Source: Agromyces cerinus subsp. cerinus (GTDB taxonomy: Bacteria; Actinomycetota; Actinomycetes; Actinomycetales; Microbacteriaceae). Taken from it: DNA of 64,000 nt. The stretch is taken from NCBI RefSeq assembly GCF_900142065.1, contig NZ_FSRJ01000001.1, forward strand, positions 930,001 through 994,000, written 5' to 3'. This document shows, one piece after another, positions 27,601 through 35,893 of the stretch (positions are counted from its first letter, which is position 1; each line of letters opens with the position of its first letter). A model generated the notes under the pieces. That model worked only from the letters and a program-made list of their open reading frames with translations, was not told the origin of the DNA and ran no database searches. The position numbers were made by a program, and so were the translations under genes.

Positions 27601-28060
27601 GCCGGGCGAGCACGAGCAGGTGCTCGCCCTCGGGGTCGGCGAAGCCGTTCTGCGGCCCCTGCAGCCCGAGCGAGAGCTCGGCGCCGAAGACCGTCTGCAA
27701 CTCGGGGAAGCTCTCGGCGGCCTCGGCGAAGTGCACGATGCCGTAGAAGCCGTCGTGGTCGGTCATGGCGAGCCCCGTGAGCCCCAGGCGCTGCGCCTCC
27801 TCGACGAGCTGCTCGGGCGATGAGGCGCCGTCGAGGAAGCTGAAGTTCGAGTGCGCGTGCAGCTCGGCGTAGGGCACGACCGGCCCGGTCGGGGCCGCGA
27901 GCCCCTCCGATGGACGGTACGGGTGTCGTTTGCGGCTCCACGCGGGCGAGTCGCCGCCGTCGCCGATGGTCTTGGGCGCACCCGGCGCACTCGGCCGGCG
28001 CTCGTCGGAGAGCTTGCGCTCGAGCTCCGACCACGGAATGCCCGGATTGTTCCATCCCAT
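24617..28060 (-). CDS. dnaE2: Error-prone DNA polymerase DnaE2
   Basis: 1147-residue C-family polymerase that extends past lesions, the mutagenic polymerase of the ImuA-ImuB-DnaE2 complex. The N-terminal PHP domain begins ELHAHSNFSFLDGAS near residue 66; the catalytic acidic cluster is EPDIDVDFDSDRR near 455; a helix-hairpin-helix and a C-terminal OB fold (LNLEDESGTLNVIAG) follow. A 45-residue poorly conserved linker around residues 865-915 (DADSGLGDGCRAPTGLD) is longer than usual. GAGGGGGTGA precedes the ATG. It is 46 bp downstream of imuB. Confidence 0.95.
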   Translation of the reverse strand: MGWNNPGIPWSELERKLSDERRPSAPGAPKTIGDGGDSPAWSRKRHPYRPSEGLAAPTGPVVPYAELHAHSNFSFLDGASSPEQLVEEAQRLGLTGLAMTDHDGFYGIVHFAEAAESFPELQTVFGAELSLGLQGPQNGFADPEGEHLLVLARRETGYHRLAGAITDAQLAGGEKGRPVYSLEALAERADGEWVVPTGCRKGAVRRALAEGGADSAARELDRLIALFGRDNVVVELFDHGHPFDQDANDALAGLAERAGLPLLATNAVHYATPPEHRLAAALAAVRARRSLDELDGWLPASDQLHLRSGAEMAARFARYPGAVARSVTLANDLAFTLRSARPKLPKQDVPEGHTPMSWLRVLVWQGAEELYPGVPQHVRERLERELDVIELKDFSGYFLIVHDIVAEARRRGILCQGRGSAANSAVCYALRITAVDSIGYRLPFERFLSALRDEEPDIDVDFDSDRREEIIQYVYAKYGRQNAAQVANVISYRPKVAVRDMAKALGYSTGQQDAWSRQVERWGAVVETDDHDIPDAVVELAGQVLTFPRHLGIHSGGMVLTDRPVGEVVPIEHARKENRTVVQWDKDDCAWMGLVKFDLLGLGMLAALQYTFDLVRESTGEVWELASLPKEEGAVYDMLCRADSIGVFQVESRAQMGTLPRLKPRCFYDLVVEIALIRPGPVQGGAVHPYIRRRTGEETVTYLHPKLEPVLERTLGVPLFQEQLMQMAVAVGNCSAADADLLRRAMGSKRGVEKIERLKAKLYAGMAENGIEPEVADSIYEKIEAFANFGFAESHALSFGLLVYASSWLKLHYPAAFLAALLRAQPMGFYSPQTLTADARRHGVAVLRPDILRSGVHAGLEAAGESGDADSGLGDGCRAPTGLDTCSEAVQPPVGPFERRAPDRGAEHRRDGAFAVRLGLADVSSIGQAVAERLVAEREARGPYRDMADVSRRGALDAAQLEALAAAGAFDGFGLERREALWMAGEAALDREEYLAGSVVVVQPPLLPMLSPAEQVVYDLWATGISPDDHPIRHVRERLDERGVIRIDLLQQAESGRRIEVGGVVTHRQRPATASGITFLNLEDESGTLNVIAGVGVWNRYRRIAREAPAMIVRGMLERSHEGVTNLVADRFEPLTVSAPHRSRDFR

Positions 28061-28106
28061 CAGTCACCCCCTCGTTCCGCCCGTTCGCCCTCACTGCCCG
28101 CCGGGC

Positions 28107-29681
28107 TCAGTCGTACCTCGCCTCGGCCCACCAGCCCGCGTCGTCGCGCACGAGCAGCCACGCGCAGCCGTCGTCGTCGACGATCTGGAACCGGTGCACG
28201 CGCCGTGCGTGTTCGGCGTCCCACCAGCGTTCGACGACCGGCCAGGGGCCGGCCCAGGCCCGCACGGGTGCGGGTGCGGCGCCGGCGAGCGCGAAACGCT
28301 CGGGCTTGGCCGAGATCACTCCGCGGGCGTCGATCTCGACGACCGCACCACCGCCGTCGAACAGTCCGATCGGCAGTCGCTCGCGGAACACGCTCGCCGG
28401 GGCGAGCGCCGGCAGGCTGCCGGGCCACGGTGCGCCCGCACCGGGACCCGCCCCGGCGCGTTCGGGAGCCCGATCGCCCCAGGGCACGAGCACCTGCCGG
28501 TCGGCGAGCATGCGGCCGCCGCCGATCGCGGCCGTGACGACCGCGTCGTGGCCGAGCATGCTCTGCACGCGCGTGAGCCCGTGATGCACGCGCTCGTCGG
28601 GCCCGCCGCCCCAGAGCCCCTCTTCGTGGTTGCCGGTCGAGTCGATGCGCTCGGGTACGACGCGCAGGCGCACGATCGGCGAGGTGAGCGCGCTGTCGGC
28701 GGTGCCGGCGCCCTGCAACTGCCAGCGCACGCGGTCGACGACGTCGGCCGGGGTGAACCAGCGCGGGTGCAGCCAGCTGCGGCTGGAGTGCCCGCCGGCC
28801 TCGTCGTCGATCTCGACGCGGATGCCGGTGCACACGAGTCGTCTCGTACGCATGCGATCGATGAACTCGTCGGCCTTCACCCGGAAGACGAAGGCGAGCT
28901 GGTCGATGCGGTCGAGCGGCGGCTCGAACTCCTGCGCGACCTCGAACTCGGGCGGCGGGGTGCGGGCGAGCACCCTGGTGTGCTCCCGCCCGGCAGCGCG
29001 ATCGTGCGCGAAGGCGCCCGCCGCGCCGAACCTGCGACGCACGTCGGCCTCTGGCAGGGCCGCGAACTCGCCGAGGGTGCGCACCCCGAGGCGGTTCAGC
29101 AGGGTGCCGATGCGGGCGTCGACGACGAGGCGCACCGGCAGCGGTGCGATGAAGGCAGCGGATGCCCCGGGCTCGACGATGCCCACGGGGGACCCGCTCG
29201 CCGCCCGAGCAGCCTGCTCGGCCGCGAACGGCCCGTCGGCGATGCCCACCCGCGCGCCCACCACGTCGAGTGCGGCGACGGTGTCGAGCAGTGCCCGCGC
29301 CGCGGCATCCTCACCGCCGTAGTACCGCGCCGGGCCGCGGGCCCGCATGGCGAGCGTGCCCGGGCGGATGAGCTGCACTCCGGGCACGGTCTCTTCGACC
29401 CGCCGCACGACCGGCTCGAAGACGCGCACGTCGAGCGAGGCGTCGTAGTCGAGCAGGGCGAGCCCGGGGGAGCGGTACTGCGCCTCGCGGAGCTTCAGGC
29501 CCCGCACCACGCCGTCGCGGCGGGCTGCGGCGGAACAGGCGTAGATCTGCCCGCCCTCGGTGAGGGCGACGGATGCATCGGGATCGAGCCCCGATTCGCG
29601 GCAGGCCGCGAACACCGGCCAGTCGGGGCACCAGAGCACGATCGTGCGGGTGGGATCGACGTGCACGAGGTCGACCGCCAT
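28107..29681 (-). CDS. imuB: ImuB, inactive Y-family polymerase homologue
   Basis: 524-residue Y-family protein acting as the hub that links DnaE2 to the beta clamp during mutagenic repair. The fold is recognisable (IVLWCPDWPVFAACRE at the N-terminus; little-finger region around 240-360), but where an active DinB has FxDxDxFFA there is CPDWPVFA, and the second acidic pair is replaced by the RPGTLAMRA stretch, so it is catalytically dead, as in mycobacterial ImuB. ATG 29681 overlaps the imuA stop by one base (TGATG). Longer in-frame readings through imuA are shadow peptide. Confidence 0.92.
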   Translation of the reverse strand: MAVDLVHVDPTRTIVLWCPDWPVFAACRESGLDPDASVALTEGGQIYACSAAARRDGVVRGLKLREAQYRSPGLALLDYDASLDVRVFEPVVRRVEETVPGVQLIRPGTLAMRARGPARYYGGEDAAARALLDTVAALDVVGARVGIADGPFAAEQAARAASGSPVGIVEPGASAAFIAPLPVRLVVDARIGTLLNRLGVRTLGEFAALPEADVRRRFGAAGAFAHDRAAGREHTRVLARTPPPEFEVAQEFEPPLDRIDQLAFVFRVKADEFIDRMRTRRLVCTGIRVEIDDEAGGHSSRSWLHPRWFTPADVVDRVRWQLQGAGTADSALTSPIVRLRVVPERIDSTGNHEEGLWGGGPDERVHHGLTRVQSMLGHDAVVTAAIGGGRMLADRQVLVPWGDRAPERAGAGPGAGAPWPGSLPALAPASVFRERLPIGLFDGGGAVVEIDARGVISAKPERFALAGAAPAPVRAWAGPWPVVERWWDAEHARRVHRFQIVDDDGCAWLLVRDDAGWWAEARYD

Positions 29682-30415
29682 CAGACGGCCCGCCGAACGT
29701 ACTCGTCGAGGCGCACCGGTTCGCCCAACGGCGTGGATTCGCCGGAGGGCGGCGCCGCATCTGGCGCGACGCCGAACTCGAGTGAGCGCCCGGGCAGTCG
29801 GAGTCGTGAACGGCCTCGGCGGCCGAACTCTCCGCGCCCGCCTGCCGAGACGACGACGTCGCGGTCGCTGAGGTGCCCGTGTCCGAGTTCGAGCCCGTGC
29901 CAGTCGCTCGTCTCGACGCCGAGGCTCGCGTCGCTGCCCGGCCACTGGCCGGCGACGAGCAGCACGGTGCCGCGCTGCCTGAGGCGTGCGGTCAGCCGCG
30001 ACGCCTCGGCTGGGGAGACCCGGCCGACCGGCCGCACGGCGACCACGGGGATGACGTCGGCGAGCGCCGCGACCACGGCGAGCCATTGCCGCCCGGGGTC
30101 GGGCACGAGCGCGAGTCGCTCGAGGTCGATGCCGAACCGCGATGCCGCCTCGACGCCGAACTCGGGCATGCCGGCCACCGCGACCCAGCGGCCGCTCGCC
30201 GAGGGACCGGCGAGCAGTGCCATGAGCAGGGTCGTCGACCCCTCGACCGAGACGACCGTGCCCTCGCGGAGGCTGCCGCCGGGCAGCACCTGCTCGAATG
30301 CCGGATGCGTGGGCACCGTCTTCGAATCGAGCCGCGTCGCCTGCATGCCCCGGATGCGCGCCTGCAGCTCCTCGACGCGCGATGGCGCATCGGCCGGAGC
30401 GAGGGGAGCGGTCAT
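29681..30415 (-). CDS. imuA: ImuA (RecA-like mutasome factor)
   Basis: 244-residue ImuA-type protein. A degenerate RecA-like core is visible: HPAFEQVLPGGSLREGTVVSVEG near residue 40, then VAVAGMPEFGVEAA and LALVPDPGRQW. The Walker A is degenerate (VEGSTTLL), as in actinobacterial ImuA'. It is needed with ImuB for recruiting DnaE2. ATG 30415 is chosen since it follows GAGGGTGA and lies just inside the LexA box; an upstream GTG/ATG at 30505 would place the box within the coding sequence. Confidence 0.9.
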   Translation of the reverse strand: MTAPLAPADAPSRVEELQARIRGMQATRLDSKTVPTHPAFEQVLPGGSLREGTVVSVEGSTTLLMALLAGPSASGRWVAVAGMPEFGVEAASRFGIDLERLALVPDPGRQWLAVVAALADVIPVVAVRPVGRVSPAEASRLTARLRQRGTVLLVAGQWPGSDASLGVETSDWHGLELGHGHLSDRDVVVSAGGRGEFGRRGRSRLRLPGRSLEFGVAPDAAPPSGESTPLGEPVRLDEYVRRAV

Positions 30416-30430
30416 GGTCACCCTCACAGT

Positions 30431-30448
30431 TTCGAACACATGTTCGAA
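30431..30448. promoter_or_regulatory. LexA (SOS) box of the imuA-imuB-dnaE2 operon
   Basis: TTCGAACACATGTTCGAA matches the actinobacterial LexA consensus TCGAAC-N4-GTTCGA with no mismatch and adds one pair on each side. It sits 16 bp upstream of the imuA start codon. LexA should therefore hold the mutasome off until DNA damage. Confidence 0.92.
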
Positions 30449-30574
30449 TACGGCAAGTCGGCAGTGCCGACCGTCCAGAACATCGGACGATCTCGTGACA
30501 GACATCGGATGAGGGTGAAAAAGAGAAAAAGAAAATTTCGCACCGACTCCGGAAACCAGGCCCGGAAATGCGAA

Positions 30575-30604
30575 AAGGCCGAATCAGTAAACTGATCCGG
30601 CCTT
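30575..30604 (-). terminator. Terminator of tRNA-Leu
   Basis: On the minus strand the sequence forms a 14-bp stem (AAGGCCGGATCAGT / ACTGATTCGGCCTT) with a two-base loop, followed by further T residues. The single non-Watson-Crick position is a G-U wobble only when read on the minus strand, supporting this direction. It starts 13 bp after the tRNA. Confidence 0.85.
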
Positions 30605-30617
30605 CTCGACACAAGCG

Positions 30618-30701
30618 TGCGCGAGGGGGGACTTGAACCCCCACGCCCGTTAGGGCACTAGCACCTCAAGCTAGCGCGTCTGCCATTTCCGCCACCCGCG
30701 C
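30618..30701 (-). tRNA. tRNA-Leu (anticodon GAG)
   Basis: An 84-nt class II tRNA. The acceptor stem GCGCGGG pairs with CTCGCGC (one G-U), discriminator A. The anticodon stem CTAGC/GCTAG encloses TTGAGGT with anticodon GAG, reading CUC/CUU. A long variable arm (TGCCCTAACGGGCGT region) and GGTTCAAGTCC T-loop are present. CCA is not encoded. Confidence 0.95.
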
Positions 30702-30814
30702 TCGTGTCAGGCCGTTCCGATCACTCGGTGGCCCGAGAGAAGACATTAGCACGGTTTCAGAGGTGCCTTCGACCACGGTGGCCAACCACGGGTGCCCCGG
30801 CTACCGTGAAGGGC

Positions 30815-32140
30815 ATGGCCCCGTCTCCCCCTGGCACCCCTTCCGATACAGAACTCGACGAGACCGCGATCGTCGCGCGCGACCTGATCCGCTTCGACAC
30901 CTCGAACTACGGCGAAGGCAGGGCCAACGGCGAGCGCGAGGCCGCCGAGTACGTCGAGGCGCGACTGGCGGCGCTCGGACTCGCCCCGCAGCTCTTCGAA
31001 CCCGAGCCGCGTCGCACGAGCGTCGTCGCCCGCGTGCCCGGCCGCGATTCGTCCAAGCCCGCCCTGGTCGTGCACGGCCACCTCGACGTCGTGCCGGCCG
31101 ACGCGCGCAACTGGAGCGTCGACCCGTTCGCGGGCGAGGTGCGCGACGGCATGCTGTGGGGCCGCGGCGCCGTCGACATGAAGGACATGGACGCGATGAT
31201 GCTGACCGCCCTCGGCGACATCATCGGCTCGGGCTCGCAGCCGGCGCGCGACCTCGTCGTCGCCTTCTTCGCCGATGAGGAGGCCGGGGGAGGCGCGGGA
31301 TCGGGCTGGCTCGTCGACCACCACCCCGAGCTCTTCGAGGGCGCCACCGAGGCGATCAGCGAGGTCGGCGGCTACTCGATCACCGTCGACGGCCGTCGCG
31401 CCTACCTGCTGCAGACCGGCGAGAAGTCGCTGCTCTGGGTGCGCCTCGTCGCGAAGGGCACCGCCGCCCACGGGTCGCGGCTCATCCGCGACAACGCGAT
31501 CACGAAGCTCGCCGAGGCGATCGCCACGCTCGGCCGCACCGAGTGGCCGGTGCGGCTCACCGACACCACCCGCGAGCTCCTCGGCGAGATCGCGGGCGTG
31601 CTCGGCGTCGACCCCGAGCAGGTCTCGCCCGACGAGCTCGCACTCGCCACCGGTTCGGCGTCGGGCTTCATCACCGCGACCCTGCGCACGACGACGAACC
31701 CCACGCTCCTCACCGCGGGCTACAAGCACAACGTCATCCCCGACCGCGCCGAGGCGCTCGTCGACATCCGCACCCTGCCCGGCGAGGAGGAGGCGGTGCT
31801 CGCCGAGGTGCGTGCGCTCGTCGGCGAAGAGGTCGAGGTCGAGATCGTGCACCGAGACGTCGGGCTCGAGGCCGCGACATCCGGTGCCCTCGTCGACGCA
31901 GTGAAGCACACGCTCGGGGTGCACGATCCCGGTGCCCCCGTCTTCCCGTACCTGCTCTCGGGCGGCACCGACAACAAGGCGCTCAGTCGGCTCGGCATCG
32001 CCGGCTACGGCTTCGCGCCGCTGAGGCTGCCAGAAGGCTTGGACTTCCCGGCGATGTTCCACGGTGTTGACGAGCGGGTCCCGCTCGACGCATTAGTCTT
32101 CGGTAGGCAGGTCTTGCGCGACCTCCTGCTCGACTACTGA
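30815..32140 (+). CDS. M20/M25/M40 family metallopeptidase
   Basis: 441-residue zinc-dependent exopeptidase or deacylase. Metal ligands are seen in HGHLD (87-91), GRGAVDMKD (~120) and ADEEAGGG (~155), with a dimerisation lid domain from about 200 to 320 and GTDNKALS near the C-terminus. It probably trims dipeptides or N-acylated amino acids. ATG 30815 follows TACCGT (30802-30807) by seven bases. The last 14 codons are tandemly duplicated beyond the stop (57-bp period), so the gene may once have been longer. Confidence 0.9.
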   Translation: MAPSPPGTPSDTELDETAIVARDLIRFDTSNYGEGRANGEREAAEYVEARLAALGLAPQLFEPEPRRTSVVARVPGRDSSKPALVVHGHLDVVPADARNWSVDPFAGEVRDGMLWGRGAVDMKDMDAMMLTALGDIIGSGSQPARDLVVAFFADEEAGGGAGSGWLVDHHPELFEGATEAISEVGGYSITVDGRRAYLLQTGEKSLLWVRLVAKGTAAHGSRLIRDNAITKLAEAIATLGRTEWPVRLTDTTRELLGEIAGVLGVDPEQVSPDELALATGSASGFITATLRTTTNPTLLTAGYKHNVIPDRAEALVDIRTLPGEEEAVLAEVRALVGEEVEVEIVHRDVGLEAATSGALVDAVKHTLGVHDPGAPVFPYLLSGGTDNKALSRLGIAGYGFAPLRLPEGLDFPAMFHGVDERVPLDALVFGRQVLRDLLLDY

Positions 32141-32203
32141 CCGAACGGGTCGGTCTTCGGCAGGCGGGCACTGCGCGACCTCCTCATCGACTATCGACCG
32201 AAC
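32096..32203 (+). repeat. 57-bp in-frame tandem duplication at the 3' end of the M20 gene
   Basis: Positions 32096-32146 and 32153-32203 are about 82% identical over 51 bp, period 57 bp (19 codons). The first copy encodes [18 protein letters not shown]; the second, in the same frame, encodes [20 protein letters not shown] in copy one aligns with CGA in copy two. Most other differences are synonymous or conservative, as if both copies had been coding. Confidence 0.85.
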
Positions 32204-32237
32204 TCAGTCCTCCTGCTTGTGCGGGGGCGGAAGGCGG

Positions 32238-33065
32238 ATGCACCACGTGATCGAAGCGCTCATCCTCGGCCTGGTTCAGGGGCTCACCGAGTTCCTGCCG
32301 ATCTCCTCGAGCGCGCACCTGCGCATCCTGGGGGAGTTCCTGCCGGGAGCGCAGGACCCAGGGGCAGCGTTCACCGCGATCACGCAGCTCGGCACCGAGA
32401 CCGCGGTCGTGGTCTTCTTCTGGCGCGACATCGTGCGCATCGTCTCGCACTGGTTCGGCTCGTTCACCGGCCGAGTTCCGCGCAATGACCCCGATGCGCG
32501 CATGGGCTGGCTCATCATCATCGGCTCGGTGCCGATCGTCGTGCTCGGCATCCTGTTCCAGGATCAGATCGAGACGAGCCTGCGCTCGCTCTGGATCGTC
32601 GGAACGATGCTCATCGTGTTCGGCCTCATCCTCGGACTCGCCGACTGGGCGGGTGCGAAGCGCCGCAAGCTCGAAGACCTCACGGTGCCGCACGGCATCT
32701 TCTTCGGCCTCGCGCAGTCGCTCTCGCTCATTCCCGGTGTCTCGCGTTCGGGCGGCACCATCACGATGGGGCTCTTCCTGGGCTACGAGCGTGCCGCAGC
32801 GGCGCGTTACGCCTTCCTGCTGGCGATCCCCGCGGTCTTCGGCAGCGGGTTCTTCCAGCTCGTCAAGAGCCTCGACGAGCCGAGCGTCTACGGACCGCTC
32901 GAGACGGCGGCGGCCACGCTCGTCGCGTTCGTCGTCGGCCTGCTCGTGATCGCGTTCTTCATGAGCTACATCTCCAAGCGCAGCTTCCTGCCGTTCGTGA
33001 TCTACCGAGTGCTGCTCGGCACGACGATCCTGGTGCTGCTGAGCACCGGTGCGATCAGCGCCTAG
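32238..33065 (+). CDS. uppP: Undecaprenyl-diphosphatase UppP (BacA)
   Basis: 275-residue polytopic membrane enzyme that recycles undecaprenyl pyrophosphate to the monophosphate carrier for peptidoglycan and other wall polymers. Conserved blocks are [14 protein letters not shown] near residue 16-29 (catalytic Glu/Ser region) and [15 protein letters not shown] near 165 (Arg). About eight transmembrane segments. GGAAGGCGG precedes ATG 32238. Overproduction gives bacitracin resistance in other bacteria. Confidence 0.94.
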   Translation: MHHVIEALILGLVQGLTEFLPISSSAHLRILGEFLPGAQDPGAAFTAITQLGTETAVVVFFWRDIVRIVSHWFGSFTGRVPRNDPDARMGWLIIIGSVPIVVLGILFQDQIETSLRSLWIVGTMLIVFGLILGLADWAGAKRRKLEDLTVPHGIFFGLAQSLSLIPGVSRSGGTITMGLFLGYERAAAARYAFLLAIPAVFGSGFFQLVKSLDEPSVYGPLETAAATLVAFVVGLLVIAFFMSYISKRSFLPFVIYRVLLGTTILVLLSTGAISA

Positions 33066-33140
33066 TCGTCGACCGCCTGCCCGCTCAGCGCGAACGAGCG
33101 GATGCCGCGTGGCAGCAGCGACTCGCGGCCGCGCGTGCGC

Positions 33141-34055
33141 TCAGCGCGGCCCCTCGCCGCGTCCGTCGGCGCGGCCGCCCGGCTCCTCGCCGCGACGGCG
33201 GAGGTAGCGCTCGAACTCCTGCGCGATGGCCTCGCCGCTCGCCTCGGGCGCGTCGACCGCGTCGCGCGCCTGCTCGAGCTGGGTGATGTAGCCGGCCATC
33301 TCGTCGTCTTCGGCGGCGAGGGCGTCGACGCCGGCCTCCCAGGCCTTCGCGTCGACCTCGAGGCTGCCGCGGGGGATGGAGAGCCCGGTGAGCTCCTCGA
33401 CCTTGCCGAGCAGGGCCAGGACCGCCTTCGGCGACGGCGCGTTGTGCACGTAGTGCGGCACCGACGCCCAGAGCGAGACCGTGGGGATGCCGGCGCGCTC
33501 GGCCTGGTCGGCGATGACGCTGAGAATGCCGACGGGGCCCTCGTAGGTCGAGCGTTCGACGCCGAGTGCCGAACGCACCTCGGGGTTCTCGCTCGAGGCG
33601 AAGACCGACAGTGGCCGGGTGTGCGGCGCGTCGGCGAGCATCGCGCCGAGCAGCACGATGCCCTCGATGTCGGCGGCGAGGGCGGCATCGACGAGCTCGG
33701 CGGCGAATCCCTTCCAGCTGCGGGCGGGCTCGGCGCCGAGCAGCACGTGCAGGGTTTCAGCGCCGGGGCCCGTGACCCGGTCGTCGTCCTCATCGGATGC
33801 CGGGAGGCCGCCCGGGCCCATGACCGCGGCACCCGGCCACTCGAGTCGGCGTGTGCCGTCGTCACCGAGCACGATCGTGGGGCGGGTGAACTGGTAGTCG
33901 AAGTAGAGCTCGGGGTCGACCGCGGCGATCTCGACCAGACCGAGGCGCTCGACGAGGAGCTTGGCCGCCCCGGTCGCCGCCTCTCCGGCGTCGTTCCATC
34001 CTTCGAATGCGACGACGAGCAGCCTTCCGCCCTCGAAACCGGCCGGCTGATTCAC
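33141..34055 (-). CDS. PAC2 family protein (proteasome assembly chaperone 2-like)
   Basis: 304-residue PAC2-superfamily protein. Characteristic pieces are LLVVAFEGWNDAGEAATGAAK near the N-terminus, VDPELYFDYQFTRPTI, and VSLWASVPHYVHNAPSPKA near 195. The family shares the fold of eukaryotic proteasome assembly chaperones and is common in Actinobacteria, function unknown. No proteasome genes are present in this neighbourhood. The start GTG 34055 has CAGGA directly upstream; the true start is uncertain. It ends in an acidic/Arg tail. Confidence 0.82.
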   Translation of the reverse strand: MNQPAGFEGGRLLVVAFEGWNDAGEAATGAAKLLVERLGLVEIAAVDPELYFDYQFTRPTIVLGDDGTRRLEWPGAAVMGPGGLPASDEDDDRVTGPGAETLHVLLGAEPARSWKGFAAELVDAALAADIEGIVLLGAMLADAPHTRPLSVFASSENPEVRSALGVERSTYEGPVGILSVIADQAERAGIPTVSLWASVPHYVHNAPSPKAVLALLGKVEELTGLSIPRGSLEVDAKAWEAGVDALAAEDDEMAGYITQLEQARDAVDAPEASGEAIAQEFERYLRRRGEEPGGRADGRGEGPR

Positions 34056-34130
34056 TCCTGGTGCCCCGCTTCCCGCCCCGGATCTCCGGGTTCACCTCCA
34101 CAATAGGCCGTGCCCGTAGACTTGTCGGTT

Positions 34131-34805
34131 GTGACCACTCGCCTCCCCGCCGCAGTCCTCTGGGACATGGACGGCACCCTTGTCGACACCGAGCAGTACT
34201 GGATGGCCGCAGAGACGGAACTGATGGAGGCCTTCGGACTCCCGTGGAGTCACGACGACGCGCTCGAACTCGTCGGCAGCGGCCTCTGGGACGGCGCGGC
34301 CTACTTCCAGGCGAAGGGCGTCGACCTCGACGCCGACACGATCGTGAACCGCCTCACCGAACGGGTGCGCGAGCAACTCGAGGAGCACGGCGTGCCGTGG
34401 CGACCCGGGGCGCGCGAGCTGCTGCAGGCGCTGCGCGAGGCATCCGTGCCCACCGCACTCGTGACCATGTCGGTCCGGTCGATGGCCGACGACATCGTCG
34501 CGGCCATCCCGTTCGAGGCGTTCGACCTGATCGTCTCCGGCGACAGCGTCGAGAACGCGAAGCCGCACCCCGAGCCGTACCTCACCGCCGCAACGCAGCT
34601 CGGCGTCGACATCGTCGACTGCGTCGCCATCGAGGACTCGCCCACGGGCCTCGCCTCGGCGCACGCGTCGGGGGCGATCGCCCTCGCCGTGCCGAACTTC
34701 ATCCCGCTCGACGGCCTGCCGGCCGCCGCACTGTGGCCGACGCTCGACGGCACGACCGTCGACGACGTCGCCGCACTCCTGACGATTCGCGAGGTCACGG
34801 CATGA
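34131..34805 (+). CDS. HAD superfamily hydrolase (beta-phosphoglucomutase-like)
   Basis: 224-residue HAD phosphatase with motif I LWDMDGTLVDTE near residue 10, a helical cap, motif II TMSVRS, motif III near AKPHPEPYL and motif IV AIEDSPTGLASAHASG. Substrate unknown; such enzymes dephosphorylate small sugar phosphates or nucleotides. GTG 34131 is chosen, with TAGACT (34117-34122) eight bases upstream; GTG 34110 would add seven residues. The stop overlaps trmI by ATGA, a coupling widely conserved upstream of actinobacterial trmI. Confidence 0.87.
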   Translation: MTTRLPAAVLWDMDGTLVDTEQYWMAAETELMEAFGLPWSHDDALELVGSGLWDGAAYFQAKGVDLDADTIVNRLTERVREQLEEHGVPWRPGARELLQALREASVPTALVTMSVRSMADDIVAAIPFEAFDLIVSGDSVENAKPHPEPYLTAATQLGVDIVDCVAIEDSPTGLASAHASGAIALAVPNFIPLDGLPAAALWPTLDGTTVDDVAALLTIREVTA

Positions 34806-35851
34806 TCGAGAGCAGAGGCGAGCAGAGCGGCCCGTTCCGGGTCGGCGACCGCGTGCAACTGACGGGGCCCAAGGGGCGCCTGCACACGATCACGCTCCAG
34901 CCGGGCCAGCACTTCCACTCGCACAAGGGGTTGCTCGCGCACGACGACCTGATCGGCCGACCCGACGGCTCCGTCGTCGCGAACCAGGCCGGCGTCGAGT
35001 ACCTGGCCCTTCGCCCGCTGCTCACCGACTTCGTGATGTCGATGCCGCGCGGCGCGGCGATCGTCTACCCGAAGGACGCCGCGCAGATCCTCGCGCAGGC
35101 CGACATCTTCCCGGGCGCACGCGTGGTCGAGGCCGGCGTCGGCTCCGGCGCGCTCTCGCTCTGGCTGCTTCGCGCCATCGGCCCGGCCGGTCATCTGTAC
35201 TCCTTCGAGCGACGCGACGACTTCGCGAGCGTCGCACGCGGCAACGTCGCCACCTTCCACGGCGCCGACCCCGAGAATTGGTCGATCACCCTCGGCGACC
35301 TGGCGGAGGTGCTGCCCGAGACGGTCGACGAGGCATCCGTCGACCGTGTCGTGCTCGACATGCTCGCCCCGTGGGAGTGCCTCGAGTCCGTCTCCGCCGC
35401 GCTGAAGCCCGGCGGCGTGCTGCTCTGCTACATCGCCACGGCCACTCAGCTCTCGCGGGTCGCCGAGGCGATCCGCGCCACGGGGGAGTACACCGAGCCG
35501 CAGTCGTCCGAGACGATGGTGCGCGGCTGGCACGTGCAGGGTCTCGCCGTGCGCCCCGACCACCGCATGATCGCGCACACGGGCTTCCTCATCACCGCCC
35601 GGCGACTGGCGCCCGACACGATCCTGCCCGAGCTGAAGCGTCGCGCCTCGAAGACCGAGTTCAGCGATGAAGACGTCGAGGCCTGGACCCCCGGCGCGCT
35701 CGGCGAGCGCAACGTGAGCGACAAGAGCCTGCGCAAGCGCGTCAGGCAGGCGGATGCCGCGGCCACCCGCTCGCGCGCCGGCGACGAGTCCGCGCCGACG
35801 TCGACGACCGACGACTCGCCCGAGACGGAACCCGCCGGTCAGGGCGGGTAG
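34802..35851 (+). CDS. trmI: tRNA (adenine-N1)-methyltransferase TrmI
   Basis: Methylates N1 of A58 in the tRNA T-loop. The 349-residue protein has an N-terminal beta domain (GPKGRLHTITLQPGQHFHSHKG), then the SAM-binding fold with VVEAGVGSGALSLWLLRAIG near 115, the YSFERRDDFA acidic motif and VLDMLAPW. An extra 60-residue charged C-terminal tail (residues 290-349) is low complexity. In other Actinobacteria the next gene downstream is the proteasomal ATPase; here it is the FKBP lipoprotein. Confidence 0.93.
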   Translation: MIESRGEQSGPFRVGDRVQLTGPKGRLHTITLQPGQHFHSHKGLLAHDDLIGRPDGSVVANQAGVEYLALRPLLTDFVMSMPRGAAIVYPKDAAQILAQADIFPGARVVEAGVGSGALSLWLLRAIGPAGHLYSFERRDDFASVARGNVATFHGADPENWSITLGDLAEVLPETVDEASVDRVVLDMLAPWECLESVSAALKPGGVLLCYIATATQLSRVAEAIRATGEYTEPQSSETMVRGWHVQGLAVRPDHRMIAHTGFLITARRLAPDTILPELKRRASKTEFSDEDVEAWTPGALGERNVSDKSLRKRVRQADAAATRSRAGDESAPTSTTDDSPETEPAGQGG

Positions 35852-35893
35852 GCTTTCAACGCCCATCACCGATCACCCAAGAATCGAGGATCA

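Noticed and set aside
25337..27823. Long open frame antisense to dnaE2
   Set aside because: No initiation signals, no recognisable domain, composition of a complement-frame shadow (Val/Glu/Asp/His-rich).
34117..34140. TTGTCGGTTGTG as a PafBC-type (RecA-NDp) promoter
   Set aside because: The known pattern needs TTGTCRGTG, eight bases and TANNNT; the core differs at the end and no -10 lies at that distance.
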